A DNA stretch of 64,000 bases from Alkalihalobacillus sp. BA299 (GCF_017745675.1 NZ_JAFLJM010000016.1:52533-116532), one strand, 5' to 3'. Counted from the first letter of the stretch, positions 42,306 through 51,449 are shown. Notes: generated by a model from the sequence alone, not told the origin. Translations and numbers: made by a program.

Positions 42306-42846
42306 AGTATTACCTCCTTACGAAAAAATATTTATAAATGAGAGTAGCTATAATGGGAAACGAAAAATGTATAGTTATATCATCCCATATATTTTGATTG
42401 AAATACAAATTATATTCTTTGAGAATAATCTATTCTTAAAAAACATAATTTCACATATTTTCTGCATCCATATTTAAACTCAATTTTTCGAATATCAGTT
42501 TATATTTATGTAGCTTCTATGCCTTTACAGAACTTTATGTAACAGCTTGTGGTGAGGAGGGAGAAACCTCAAAAGACATAGATATGACGTATGGGGAGAA
42601 TTTGAGTTAGAAATCATCGTTAGAAAAAATGAAGTTGGCACTAATCTAAGTGGAATAAAATATAGGAAAATCAAGGAAATTGTTAGGAATACATCATTCA
42701 TGATGTTAAGTTAGTGAAGGTTATCTTCACCAATGTGGTACCCAATTGCAATAGATCCAATTCCAATCGTAGCACCTGCTGTTCTAACCCATCACTAATA
42801 AAAATAAGCACTGTCCAATAGGACGGTGCTTTATTCCGCTTGATTA
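42306..42846. other. Gene-free interval with a possible gene scrap
   Basis: No gene with a start site is visible. On the minus strand near 42724-42790 one frame reads VRTAGATIGIGSIAIGYHIG without a start codon; it could be a protein remnant but is too short to name. A terminator for the germination operon lies at 42806-42831. Confidence 0.3.
42806..42836 (-). terminator. Terminator of germinant receptor operon
   Basis: An 11-bp stem with one T-G pair (42806-42816 with 42821-42831), loop AATA. On the minus strand it is followed by T4 (complement of the A-run at 42801-42804). Confidence 0.7.
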
Positions 42847-44376
42847 TTACGCTTGACGTTTCGAGTCGAGCGTTTTCGGCTCGGCTTTTCTATTTTTTTG
42901 CAGTGATATTGGTGCACGAATGACTAAATCGAGCCAGTTTGCAAAGTTATATGGGGCAAACGGTGACGTGTAATAACAACCAAAGCTACGTAAGCCGACC
43001 ATATGAATATTAATTAAAATATATGCGATCACTATACCAAAAAGCCCGAAAACAGCAGCTGCAATCATAAACCCAAAGCGCAACATTCTAAAGGTAATAC
43101 TAATGTTATAGGCAGGAAGAGAAAATGATGCAATGGCTGTTAATGCGACAACAATAACCATAATTGGACTTACAATACCAGCCTGAACGGCTGCATCACC
43201 AATAACAAGGCCACCAACGATACCGATTGTTTGCCCAACAGCCCGTGGTAAACGAATCCCAGCTTCCCGTAACAACTCAATTGTAAATTCCATTAATAAG
43301 GCTTCAATAAAGGCTGGGAACGGAACACCTTCTCGTGTTCCTGCAATCGACAGGGCTAACGTTGTTGGAATCATCCCTTGGTGATACGATACCATCGCAA
43401 TATAGAGAGCTGGGAGAAATATAGCGATGAAAGCAGCGATATACCTGAGGACCCGTAATAATGTTCCGATGTGCCAACGGTCATAATTATCCTCTGGTGA
43501 TTTAAAAAATTCCTCAAACGTAAATGGTGCGATTAATACAAAGGGTGTCCCATCGACGACAACAATGACTTTACCATTTAATAGATGAGAGGCGACTTTA
43601 TCTGGCCGCTCGGTTCGTATCAGTTGCGGAAAGGGTGATAATACATTATCTTCAACAAATTGTTCTAGATCCCCTGTCTCGGAAACATCATCGATATCAA
43701 TACTAGCAATTCGGTAGCGCATTTCTTCAACAAGGTTTTCATTCGTAATACCTTTAATGTAAATAAGAGCAAAATCACGTTTACTTCTTCTACCTAATTG
43801 CCCGAATTGAACGGTCATATTAGGATCTCTAATTCTTCTACGAAGTAACATGACATTAGTATGTAATACTTCATTAAAGCCATCACGTGGTCCACGAACA
43901 ACAATTTCACTCTCAGGTTCTTGTATGGATCTTTGGTTAAAACGACGAGTTTCAAATAAGATAAACTTATCTATTCCATCAATGACAAGCAACGTCTCAC
44001 CACTCATGAAAGGAAGCATAGCCCCGTCAAATGTCGTTTCAACAGAAAGTTCAATAAAGTTTATTACTTCGTTTTGAATATAATCAATGAAATCGTCCCC
44101 TTTTAGTTCTGTGACTGCTTCTTCGGAAAAATAAATAAGCGGTTTGATGACCTTCGTTTCAATCCCATTTTCATCAGCTAAACCATCGATATAAAATAGC
44201 GTTGCTTTTATTTTTTTACCAATGTGAAAATCACGTTGAACAATATCATCACTTTCACCAACGATATTTTTTATTGAAGTGACTGTTTCTTCAATGTTTT
44301 TGGAGAGTTCATAATGGTATTCCTTACTTTTTCGAACTTTATCTGCATTTAATTTTCTTAAAAGTTTTTTATACAT
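42847..44376 (-). CDS. Spore germination receptor subunit A (GerA family)
   Basis: The 509-residue protein matches the GerA/SpoVAF family. A cytosolic N-terminal half has GDDFIDYIQNEVINFIE, LLVIDGIDKFILFETRRFNQRSIQEPESEIVVRGPRDGFNE, LLRRRIRDPNM and KVIVVVDGTPFVLIAPFTF. Membrane helices follow with REGVPFPAFIEALLMEFTIELLREAGIRLPRAVGQTIGIVGGLVIGDAAVQAGIVSP. In dormant spores it forms the germinant channel with B and C subunits in the inner membrane. The start at 44376 follows GGAGGTGA. It is the last gene of the operon, an unusual place for A. Confidence 0.94.
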   Translation of the reverse strand: MYKKLLRKLNADKVRKSKEYHYELSKNIEETVTSIKNIVGESDDIVQRDFHIGKKIKATLFYIDGLADENGIETKVIKPLIYFSEEAVTELKGDDFIDYIQNEVINFIELSVETTFDGAMLPFMSGETLLVIDGIDKFILFETRRFNQRSIQEPESEIVVRGPRDGFNEVLHTNVMLLRRRIRDPNMTVQFGQLGRRSKRDFALIYIKGITNENLVEEMRYRIASIDIDDVSETGDLEQFVEDNVLSPFPQLIRTERPDKVASHLLNGKVIVVVDGTPFVLIAPFTFEEFFKSPEDNYDRWHIGTLLRVLRYIAAFIAIFLPALYIAMVSYHQGMIPTTLALSIAGTREGVPFPAFIEALLMEFTIELLREAGIRLPRAVGQTIGIVGGLVIGDAAVQAGIVSPIMVIVVALTAIASFSLPAYNISITFRMLRFGFMIAAAVFGLFGIVIAYILINIHMVGLRSFGCYYTSPFAPYNFANWLDLVIRAPISLQKNRKAEPKTLDSKRQA

Positions 44377-44398
44377 ATTAGTCACCTCCAATAGCGAG

Positions 44399-45625
44399 TT
44401 ATCCTAATTTTTCATTTAACATATAATGACGAATTTTTACTTTCGTGTTTATATTAATTTCAGCTTTTTCAAATTCCCCACCTTCACCGTCCCAATCATC
44501 CTCAACCGATTTCCAATAGTTATATTGTTTTTGCTTTACTTTAGTATGGAAATCAAAAATATCGGCATGAAATTCGTTTTGCATTTTATCGATAATTTGA
44601 TTAGCTTGTGCTTTAATCTCTTCTTCAACCAGTTTTTCTAATTCTTTAATCGCTTTTTCATCACTAATTTCTACATCATGTAACCAACTATCGCCAATAG
44701 AACCTTCGGCTCGAACTTTAATATCAAAAATATTTTTACCGTTCTTGCGTCTGTAATCGACTTTAGTTGCCATCGTGATGACTTCAAATACAAAAAACTC
44801 ACCTTTACCTTCTTTGTAATTAACTTCAATGATTCCATTTTTAGCTTCTCCCATTACCCAGTTATAACCGCTCATATCTACCTCACCGAGCCAGCCGAGC
44901 ATTGTATTTTCTCTCCCTAGAAAAATTGCTGCACCTGCAATTTTTAAATCACCATCATAAGGGACAATTCGGGGAATTATAAAACTACTTTCTTCGAGAA
45001 TATGGACGGCAACTTCACCAATCGTAATTGGAGCACTCATCGAGAGGACTGCATTATGATTTTCATTAATGTCTAGAATCGATGTTGCGATCAGTTCTTC
45101 GAGTGGTAATTTGTTGTCTAGTACTTCCTTCGCTTTTTTATTCGTGATATATACATTCGCTCTTCTCCTCATTTCGTGGTCACGAATATAGAAGTCTGAA
45201 ATGTGTTGTAGCATAGGACCTCCTCTGACTAAATCTTCATTAATGACAATCGCTTTAACATGTTCAAAATTTAATTTTCTACTTCTTCTTGCGGCAATTT
45301 GGCGGACTGCTTTAAAGTTCGTTAGTCCAGTGGTGGTAATATTAAAAAAAGGTTTACCTGTCATGCCTCCTACTTGGGATTCAATTTTACCTGGAATTGC
45401 GACATTAAATGTGGCACTAAACATTTGATTGTGCTCAGGTTTTTGGCTGATGCTTCGGCCCGTTTCTTTTTCATACTCAGATATTACTTTTTCTTCATTT
45501 TCGACAGGGTCTAGTCCTACAATTAATAAAAATCCCGTTTCTTCAATTTCAGTTAAGTCCCAACATCCCATAAAAAGAGGACTAATGAGGACTACTATTA
45601 GAAGGAAATAAATCGTTTTGTTCAC
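44399..45625 (-). CDS. Spore germination receptor lipoprotein subunit C (Ger(x)C family)
   Basis: The 408-residue protein begins with a type II signal peptide and lipobox FMGC, followed by WDLTEIEETGFLLIVGLD, the typical Ger(x)C mature start. FNITTTGLTNFKAVRQIAARRSRKLNFEHVKAIVINEDL is also characteristic. It is anchored on the outer face of the spore inner membrane and is needed for receptor function. It lies 22 bases before the A gene and one base after the B2 gene. Confidence 0.94.
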   Translation of the reverse strand: MNKTIYFLLIVVLISPLFMGCWDLTEIEETGFLLIVGLDPVENEEKVISEYEKETGRSISQKPEHNQMFSATFNVAIPGKIESQVGGMTGKPFFNITTTGLTNFKAVRQIAARRSRKLNFEHVKAIVINEDLVRGGPMLQHISDFYIRDHEMRRRANVYITNKKAKEVLDNKLPLEELIATSILDINENHNAVLSMSAPITIGEVAVHILEESSFIIPRIVPYDGDLKIAGAAIFLGRENTMLGWLGEVDMSGYNWVMGEAKNGIIEVNYKEGKGEFFVFEVITMATKVDYRRKNGKNIFDIKVRAEGSIGDSWLHDVEISDEKAIKELEKLVEEEIKAQANQIIDKMQNEFHADIFDFHTKVKQKQYNYWKSVEDDWDGEGGEFEKAEININTKVKIRHYMLNEKLG

Positions 45626-45626
45626 T

Positions 45627-46748
45627 TTACATCCCCCTTGACGTATGACTCGACGTTTTTTTCTTTCTAAACCACACGGTGAAAAATCCGCAAATAAGAC
45701 TCAGTCCAAATAAGCTTACTCCAAGCCAACCAATCCAATCACTGAATGTAAATACATCTGTTATTGAATTTGGAATAAATGCGATAGTATAGGTAATAAA
45801 AACGATGGTGGAAAGTAGAATCTTTTCGTTAAGTTGCTGCAATTGTTTTTTTATGGTGAGAAAGGTGATAAGTTGTATTGTAGACATCGTGTTAAATATC
45901 GTCATAATCCAAATCGTTATCATGAGCGACTCTAACCGTTCAAAAAACGCACCTGGAACTTCAATTTCCTTTATAGCTTCAACAGTGGGGAAGGTGATGA
46001 CTTGCGTTCCTTCAACGCCAAAGATCGTGACGACCATAATAAATGTAAATATATACAAAAGCGTAATAACGCTAACTGAAACATTTAAGGGGAAGGCACG
46101 AAGATTTTCCTGTTTCATATAGACCATCATAAAGAATAAGATTTCTACACCTAAATATGAAAGTGATATCTCTGTTGTTCCCTCAATCACAGGCATTATT
46201 CCGTCACCCATTACTGGTAACATCTTGTCTATATCCATATTGGGTAGGTTTGCTATCAAGAAAAGGATAATTAATAACAATATAATTGGCATAAATAATA
46301 GACTAAGATGTACTACTCCTTGAACTCCTTTGGTCACCGCATAAGTTGTGGTTAAAAGAATTATCGCAACTAAAGCTTCAGATGGCGTCTCATTGAGTAA
46401 ATACATTTTGACCACAAATGATAAAACCCGAGCTTCAAAGGCTAACAATGATAGAAAATAAACTATAAAAGCTCCAATGAGAAGAGAAGCAATCCATTTT
46501 CCAACTTTGCCTTGGTAAAGATAATCAAATAATGTTTGGCCTGGATATTGATTTTGTAGGCTAGCATAAAGATAAACAAGCAACATAACCATCAAGCCTG
46601 TTATCCCAATGGAAATCCACCCATCAGGTGATTCTAATGTTGTTGTTAGGCTTCGTGGTATCGTTAAAATTCCGACCCCTATAATCATGGACATTAAAAC
46701 AATCGTCATTTCTAATGGGGCGATTTCATATTGATCTTGACTATTCAT
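45627..46748 (-). CDS. Spore germination receptor permease subunit B (GerB family), copy 2
   Basis: The 373-residue APC-type protein has ten helices and opens QYEIAPLEMTIVLMSMIIGVGILTIPRSLTTTLESPDGWISI, the GerB/EndA signature. B subunits bind the germinant. It is clearly paralogous to the gene just upstream (QYEISPIEMGVTLISLIFGVGILTLPRAL). The start at 46748 is chosen from a GGGGGC site; an in-frame ATG at 46772 has none. Confidence 0.93.
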   Translation of the reverse strand: MNSQDQYEIAPLEMTIVLMSMIIGVGILTIPRSLTTTLESPDGWISIGITGLMVMLLVYLYASLQNQYPGQTLFDYLYQGKVGKWIASLLIGAFIVYFLSLLAFEARVLSFVVKMYLLNETPSEALVAIILLTTTYAVTKGVQGVVHLSLLFMPIILLLIILFLIANLPNMDIDKMLPVMGDGIMPVIEGTTEISLSYLGVEILFFMMVYMKQENLRAFPLNVSVSVITLLYIFTFIMVVTIFGVEGTQVITFPTVEAIKEIEVPGAFFERLESLMITIWIMTIFNTMSTIQLITFLTIKKQLQQLNEKILLSTIVFITYTIAFIPNSITDVFTFSDWIGWLGVSLFGLSLICGFFTVWFRKKKTSSHTSRGM

Positions 46749-46774
46749 TCTGAAAGCCCCCAACCTTCTCATTT

Positions 46775-47905
46775 TTATGTTTGACTAACATTATCATAAG
46801 AGGTTTTTCTTCGTTTACGTAGCCAGACTGTCATGTAGCCAATGGCAATACCAGCCCCCAATAAACTATCACCTAAAATAGCAATGAATTCTCCAAGCTT
46901 TTTTAGACTATTTATGGAATCGGGGATAAACGTAACAATGAAAATAATAAAAATAATAACGGGGGGTACCCATTTTCTATTTTTATTATTTGGTAAAAAT
47001 TGTTCATTGATTACTTTATAGTTAGTAAATAATACTGTTGCCATTGTCGTAAAAATAGCCATGATGTAGATCGTTAAAAAAATGGATTCTAATCTTTCAA
47101 TAAACTTTCCAATAATTTCGATTTCCTTTGCAAGTTCGATCGCTGGAAACGTAATGACCTTGGACATTTCAAATCCAAATACCGCATACGAAATAATCGT
47201 TAGAAATGTATAAGTTATAATGAGAAACATCATTGCAATATTAAGTGGTAGCGAACGTAAATCACTTGCTTTCATATATGTCATAAAAAAGAAAAGAAAG
47301 AAGATCCCTACAAATGAAAACATAGGTGAAAAAATACCCGATAAAACAGGAACAAACCCTTCACTTAATATGGGTGATAGACGGTTAAAGTCTGCTTCGG
47401 CAAGATTAAAGATAATGACAATAAATAGAGCAAAGAGAATAAATGGCATAAACATTAAATGAATATGAATGATTCCTTGTATTCCTTTTGAAGCTGCATA
47501 CGTTGTGACGAGAAGGATGATGGCCACAATTACTTCTGAAGGTGTTCGGTCAATTAAATACATTTTTACTGCCATAGCCAATAATCTAGCTTGTAAAGCA
47601 AGCAAGTTAGTGAAATAGAAGATAAATAAAAAAGCGAATGCTTTTGCCCCCCATTTTCCAACCTTCCCTTTTGCTAAATATTGAAGTAGACCCTCATTCG
47701 GAAAATTTTGTTGTAGACGTGTATAGAAATAAATTAATACCATTGAAATAAGGCCAGCAATGAGGATTGAAATCCATCCGTCCGTCGTTCCAACGCGATT
47801 TGCTAATGCTCTTGGTAACGTTAGAATTCCAACCCCAAATATAAGAGAGATTAAAGTCACTCCCATCTCAATCGGACTTATTTGATATTCATTGTTGGTT
47901 CCCAT
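46775..47905 (-). CDS. Spore germination receptor permease subunit B (GerB family), copy 1
   Basis: The 376-residue GerB-family amino-acid-permease-like protein has YQISPIEMGVTLISLIFGVGILTLPRALANRVGTTDGWISIL and about ten helices. It differs from copy 2 along its whole length, so this is not a recent duplication. Two B subunits in one operon may widen or tune germinant specificity. An AAAGGAGATT site lies before the ATG. It follows the small 72-aa gene by 15 bases. Confidence 0.93.
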   Translation of the reverse strand: MGTNNEYQISPIEMGVTLISLIFGVGILTLPRALANRVGTTDGWISILIAGLISMVLIYFYTRLQQNFPNEGLLQYLAKGKVGKWGAKAFAFLFIFYFTNLLALQARLLAMAVKMYLIDRTPSEVIVAIILLVTTYAASKGIQGIIHIHLMFMPFILFALFIVIIFNLAEADFNRLSPILSEGFVPVLSGIFSPMFSFVGIFFLFFFMTYMKASDLRSLPLNIAMMFLIITYTFLTIISYAVFGFEMSKVITFPAIELAKEIEIIGKFIERLESIFLTIYIMAIFTTMATVLFTNYKVINEQFLPNNKNRKWVPPVIIFIIFIVTFIPDSINSLKKLGEFIAILGDSLLGAGIAIGYMTVWLRKRRKTSYDNVSQT

Positions 47906-47920
47906 TACATGTAATCTCCT

Positions 47921-48139
47921 TTAAGGATTCGATTTCGATAGTTTATTTTTCTTCGCTTGCCCCAGTATTTTTTGCCGTTCTCTTTGATTTTCTTCCTTCA
48001 TATAAGGTAACTGGACAACTTCATTAAGCTTTTGAGTCAAGGTTTGCAAGCCAAGAACAAGGAGTGATGTTCCTAGCGCTGTCCAAAATACAGAACGTTG
48101 TGGTAGAAATCCTAAAATACGGTCAAGTATGTCTTCCAT
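47921..48139 (-). CDS. Small one-helix membrane protein leading the germination operon
   Basis: The 72-residue protein has one central hydrophobic segment (FWTALGTSLLVLGLQTLTQKL, about 18-40) flanked by an acidic start (MEDILDRILGF) and a strongly basic tail (RERQKILGQAKKNKLSKSNP). Some gerA-type operons carry a small D subunit with two membrane helices; this protein has only one clear helix, so equating them is inference. AAGGGG precedes ATG 48139. It is the first gene of the B-B-C-A operon. Confidence 0.7.
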   Translation of the reverse strand: MEDILDRILGFLPQRSVFWTALGTSLLVLGLQTLTQKLNEVVQLPYMKEENQRERQKILGQAKKNKLSKSNP

Positions 48140-48236
48140 TTATGATTCCCCTTATAAAAACTAGTTTGGTATACAATTTTTTTTAGGTTTTCTCAAATGT
48201 ATAATTTTTATCCGTTTAACAAGCGTTAAGCTAAAC

Positions 48237-48275
48237 GGTGTCAGGCACCTTTAGCCGACTAAAGGTGCCTGTACC
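48237..48275. repeat. GGTGTCAGGCACC-type hairpin repeat
   Basis: CAGGCACCTTTAG (48242-48254) pairs perfectly with CTAAAGGTGCCTG (48259-48271) over loop CCGA. It carries the same GGTGnCnGGCACC core as 32535-32547. It lies between the germination operon and htpG and may also terminate transcription. Confidence 0.65.
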
Positions 48276-48279
48276 ATTA

Positions 48280-48308
48280 TTGACACTTTTAGCAATTTAT
48301 GATATTAA
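48280..48308 (+). promoter_or_regulatory. htpG: Sigma-A promoter of htpG
   Basis: TTGACA, 17-base spacer, TATTAA. The CIRCE element begins 9 bases after the -10 box. Confidence 0.75.
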
Positions 48309-48316
48309 ATTATTGG

Positions 48317-48343
48317 TTAGCACTCTTGGTGATAAAGTGCTAA
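48317..48343. promoter_or_regulatory. htpG: CIRCE element (HrcA operator)
   Basis: TTAGCACTC-N9-AAGTGCTAA matches the CIRCE consensus TTAGCACTC-N9-GAGTGCTAA at 17 of 18 positions. It sits over the expected transcription start of htpG. Confidence 0.88.
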
Positions 48344-48427
48344 AGTGTAAATTGCTGTCTTGGACACAGAAATTAACTTATACTAATGTAGGTTGAAAAA
48401 TTTATACAAAAGAAAGGGGAACTAGTT

Positions 48428-50305
48428 ATGACGAAAAAACAGTTTCAAGCAGAATCGAAAAGATTATTAGAAATGATGATTAATTCGATTTATTCTCAAA
48501 AAGAGATTTTTTTAAGAGAGTTAATTTCAAATTCAAGTGATGCGATTGATAAAATCTATTATCGAGCCTTAACAGATGATACGCTTAAGTTTGATAAAGA
48601 CAGTTACTACATAAAGGTCGAGGCAGATAAAGATAGCAGAACATTGAAACTCTCTGATTCTGGGATCGGAATGACAAAAGATGAGCTTGAAAACAACCTT
48701 GGAACCATTGCAAAGAGTGGATCATTAGCATTTAAGAAAGAAAATGAAATAAAAGATGGGCACGATATTATTGGTCAATTTGGGGTAGGTTTTTACTCCG
48801 CTTTTATGGTAGCTGATGTTGTTACGGTGATTACGAAGGCTTTAGATAGCGAAGCTGCTTATAAATGGGAATCAGAAGGTGCCGATGGGTATACGATTGA
48901 GGAAGTTGAAAAGGATACAATAGGTACAGAAATTATCTTAAAAATAAAAGAAAACACAGAAGATGAAACATACGATGAATACTTGGAAGAATACCGTTTA
49001 AAGTCAATTATCAAAAAATACTCTGATTTTATTCGCTACCCAATCAAGATGGACGTTACTAGTCAAAGGCCGAAGGATGGAAGCGAAAATGAATTTGAAG
49101 AGTATCAAGAGGAACAAACTATTAATAGTATGGTTCCATTATGGAGAAAGAATAAAAATGAATTGACGGATGAAGATTATGAAAACTTCTACCAGGAAAA
49201 GCATTACGGGTTTGACAAGCCTCTAAAGCATATCCACATCAGTGTTGATGGTGCAATCCGTTATAATGCAATTCTTTTTATCCCAGAGAATATGCCGTTT
49301 GATTATTATACAAAGGAATTTGAAAAAGGTTTAGAGCTCTATTCTAGCGGTGTATTGATCATGAATAAATGTGCAGACTTACTTCCGGATTATTTTAGCT
49401 TTGTTAAAGGAATGGTTGATTCAGAAGATTTATCACTTAACATCTCAAGAGAAATTCTCCAGCACGACCGTCAGTTGAAGTTAATTGCAAAAAACATTAA
49501 GAATAAAATTAAAGGTCAACTACAAAGCCTGTTAAAAGATGAAAGAGAAAAATACGAGAAGTTCTTTGAAACATTTGGTAGACAATTAAAGTATGGCGTT
49601 TATAGTGATTTCGGCCAATATAAAGAGGATTTACAAGACTTATTAATGTTCTATTCTTCAAAAGAGAAGAAACTTGTAACATTAGCTGAGTATATAGAGC
49701 GAATGCCAGACGATCAAAAATACATTTACTATGCATCAGGTGAAACACATGAGCGAATTGAAAAATTACCACAAACAGAAATGGTTTTAGATAAGGGATA
49801 TGAGATCCTCTACTTTACGGATGAGATCGATGAGTTTGCCATTAAAATGTTATTGTCGTATAAGGAAAAAGAATTTAAATCCGTTTCAAGTGGTGATTTA
49901 GGAATTGATGATGAAAATGAAAAGCAAGCTGAGTCAGAAGAGAATGAAAGCAAAGAGTTATTTGATTATATGAAGGAAGTTTTATCTGGTAAAGTGAAGA
50001 ATGTTAAGGCATCGAAGCGCTTAAAATCACATCCTGTTTGTATTTCAACGGAAGGCGATGTCTCAATTGAAATGGAAAAAGTATTAAAAGCAATGCCGAA
50101 CAATCAAAATATCCAGGCAGATAAAGTATTAGAAATCAACATTAATCATGATGTATTCCAATCGTTAAAAGCTGCATTTGATCAAGATAAAGACAAGTTA
50201 ACGCTATATACAAACTTGTTATACAATCAAGCACTACTTATCGAAGGGTTACCAATCCAGGATCCAGTTGACTTTACAAATGATATTTGTAAAGTAATGG
50301 TGTAA
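48428..50305 (+). CDS. htpG: Chaperone protein HtpG (Hsp90)
   Basis: The 625-residue ATP-dependent chaperone has N-terminal GHKL ATPase motifs ([59 protein letters not shown]). The middle domain has catalytic Arg in [18 protein letters not shown], and the C-terminal dimerisation domain is present. The length is normal for bacterial HtpG. AAAGGGGA precedes ATG 48428. The CIRCE operator upstream predicts HrcA repression and heat induction, unlike the B. subtilis gene. Confidence 0.96.
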   Translation: MTKKQFQAESKRLLEMMINSIYSQKEIFLRELISNSSDAIDKIYYRALTDDTLKFDKDSYYIKVEADKDSRTLKLSDSGIGMTKDELENNLGTIAKSGSLAFKKENEIKDGHDIIGQFGVGFYSAFMVADVVTVITKALDSEAAYKWESEGADGYTIEEVEKDTIGTEIILKIKENTEDETYDEYLEEYRLKSIIKKYSDFIRYPIKMDVTSQRPKDGSENEFEEYQEEQTINSMVPLWRKNKNELTDEDYENFYQEKHYGFDKPLKHIHISVDGAIRYNAILFIPENMPFDYYTKEFEKGLELYSSGVLIMNKCADLLPDYFSFVKGMVDSEDLSLNISREILQHDRQLKLIAKNIKNKIKGQLQSLLKDEREKYEKFFETFGRQLKYGVYSDFGQYKEDLQDLLMFYSSKEKKLVTLAEYIERMPDDQKYIYYASGETHERIEKLPQTEMVLDKGYEILYFTDEIDEFAIKMLLSYKEKEFKSVSSGDLGIDDENEKQAESEENESKELFDYMKEVLSGKVKNVKASKRLKSHPVCISTEGDVSIEMEKVLKAMPNNQNIQADKVLEININHDVFQSLKAAFDQDKDKLTLYTNLLYNQALLIEGLPIQDPVDFTNDICKVMV

Positions 50306-50325
50306 TCGGAACTGGTATAAATGTC

Positions 50326-50358
50326 GCCGCTCTCACATTAAAGTGAGGGTGGCATTTT
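50326..50358 (+). terminator. Terminator of htpG
   Basis: An 11-bp stem with two wobble pairs (50326-50336 with 50343-50353), loop ATTAAA, then ATTTTAA. Confidence 0.75.
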
Positions 50359-50411
50359 AAACACTAATAAAAGATCAACTAGAATCAACTGTAGAAAGAG
50401 GAGGGAAATCC

Positions 50412-50481
50412 ATGGAATACAATGATAAAATGAAAAGCTCTTATTCAAGAAGCGGTTAATCTGTTAGTAAAAAGCAGATAA
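50412..50481 (+). pseudogene. Remnant of CsoR/CstR-type persulfide sensor gene
   Basis: GAGGAGGG precedes an ATG that starts MEYNDKMK, as many CsoR/CstR proteins begin. After about 11 codons the frame breaks. From 50446, in another frame, the text reads QEAVNLLVKSR and stops at 50479, like the C-terminus of CstR. About 60 internal residues are therefore missing, including the DNA-binding helices and sensor cysteines. It stands directly before the sulfur-transfer operon that such a repressor controls. Too short for a firm homology score. Confidence 0.7.
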
Positions 50482-50513
50482 TAAAGGTTTTCTCTAAAAT
50501 CCTAAAAGATTGA

Positions 50514-50542
50514 TTGACAGGGGTGATGGATATCAATTAAAA
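50514..50542 (+). promoter_or_regulatory. Promoter 1 of sulfur locus
   Basis: TTGACA, 17-base spacer, TTAAAA, immediately followed by operator-like site 1. No gene starts before promoter 2, so it may be left over or drive the same operon. Confidence 0.5.
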
Positions 50543-50557
50543 TACCCCTATAGGTTT
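50542..50557. promoter_or_regulatory. CstR-type operator, site 1
   Basis: ATACC-CCTATA-GGTTT, the first of four sites of the form ATACC-N6-GGTAT (one mismatch). Confidence 0.55.
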
Positions 50558-50590
50558 AATTAAGCTATGAAAAACAAATTTAAAACGCTA

Positions 50591-50632
50591 TTGACAAATT
50601 TTTTTAATCTTTTATAATACCGATAAGGGTAT
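50591..50632 (+). promoter_or_regulatory. Promoter 2 of sulfur operon with operator site 2
   Basis: TTGACA, 16-base spacer, TATAAT (50613-50618), overlapped by ATACC-GATAAG-GGTAT (50617-50632). A repressor bound there would block the -10 region. Confidence 0.65.
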
Positions 50633-50656
50633 AAGTATATGGAGGGGGCTACTAAA

Positions 50657-50884
50657 ATGAAATCAGATAAAATTCTTGATGCAAAAGGACTAGCTTGTCC
50701 GATGCCAATCGTAAAAACGAAAAAGGCAATGAACGAAATAGAATCAGGTCAAATTCTAGAGATCCACGCGACAGACAAAGGAGCTAAAAAGGACTTAGCT
50801 GCTTGGGCTAAATCTGGTGGGCATGAGTTATTATCAGATACAGAAGAAGGTAATGTGTTAAAGTTTTGGATTAAAAAAGGCTAA
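50657..50884 (+). CDS. TusA-family sulfur carrier protein
   Basis: The 75-residue protein has the TusA signature LDAKGLACPMPIVKTKKAMNEIESGQ, with the sulfur-accepting Cys in the ACPMP motif, followed by WAKSGGHELLSDTEEG. It accepts persulfide sulfur and passes it to partners in the cytosol. It corresponds to YrkI-type proteins of the B. subtilis yrkEFHIJ cluster. ATG 50657 lies 8 bases after GGAGGGGG. It is the first intact gene of the locus. Confidence 0.9.
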   Translation: MKSDKILDAKGLACPMPIVKTKKAMNEIESGQILEIHATDKGAKKDLAAWAKSGGHELLSDTEEGNVLKFWIKKG

Positions 50885-50906
50885 GTTAATATTTTTTTGA
50901 GTAACA

Positions 50907-50926
50907 ATATACCCATATAGGTATAT
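50907..50926. promoter_or_regulatory. CstR-type operator, site 3
   Basis: ATATACC-CATATA-GGTATAT, a perfect 7-6-7 inverted repeat containing ATACC-N6-GGTAT. It lies between the tusA-like and dsrE-like genes. Confidence 0.6.
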
Positions 50927-50951
50927 GAAGAATACAAAAGGAGTGAACAAC

Positions 50952-51431
50952 ATGACAGACAAAAAGAAAACAAACATTATTTTATTTAGTGGGGATTATG
51001 ATAAAGCTATGGCAGCCTTTATTATCGCAAATGGAGCTGCAGCCTATGACCATAAAGTGACGATTTTTTCAACCTTTTGGGGATTAAATGCATTTAGAAA
51101 GGATCTACACGTTCCTGTGAAAAAGGGATTTTTAGAAAGGATGTTTGCAAAAATGATGCCAAGAGGTGCAGATAAAATGGGACTTTCGAATATGAATTTT
51201 GCGGGTATTGGGCCAAAGATGATTAAGCATGTGATGAAAAAACACAATGCGATGCCGCTGCCTGAATTAATCGAAATGGCACAAGAACAAGGTGTTAAGC
51301 TGGTTGCTTGTACAATGACGATGGACTTACTAGGACTTCAAAAAGAAGAGTTAATTGATGGCCTAGAATATGCTGGGGTTGCTGCTTATTTGGCTGATGC
51401 TGAGGAAGGAAATGTGAACCTATTTATTTAA
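50952..51431 (+). CDS. DsrE/DsrF-like family protein
   Basis: The 159-residue protein has the DsrE-type nucleotide-like fold: NIILFSGDYDKAMAAFIIANGAAAYDHKVTIFSTFWGL, a variable Lys/Met-rich middle, LVACTMTMDLLGL with the probable sulfur-carrying Cys, and EYAGVAAYLADAEEGNVNLFI. It resembles YrkE-type proteins, which exchange sulfane sulfur with TusA. An AAAAGGAGTG site precedes ATG 50952. It lies 18 bases before the TusA-rhodanese gene. Confidence 0.88.
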   Translation: MTDKKKTNIILFSGDYDKAMAAFIIANGAAAYDHKVTIFSTFWGLNAFRKDLHVPVKKGFLERMFAKMMPRGADKMGLSNMNFAGIGPKMIKHVMKKHNAMPLPELIEMAQEQGVKLVACTMTMDLLGLQKEELIDGLEYAGVAAYLADAEEGNVNLFI

Positions 51432-51449
51432 CGTAAGGAGGAATATTAA

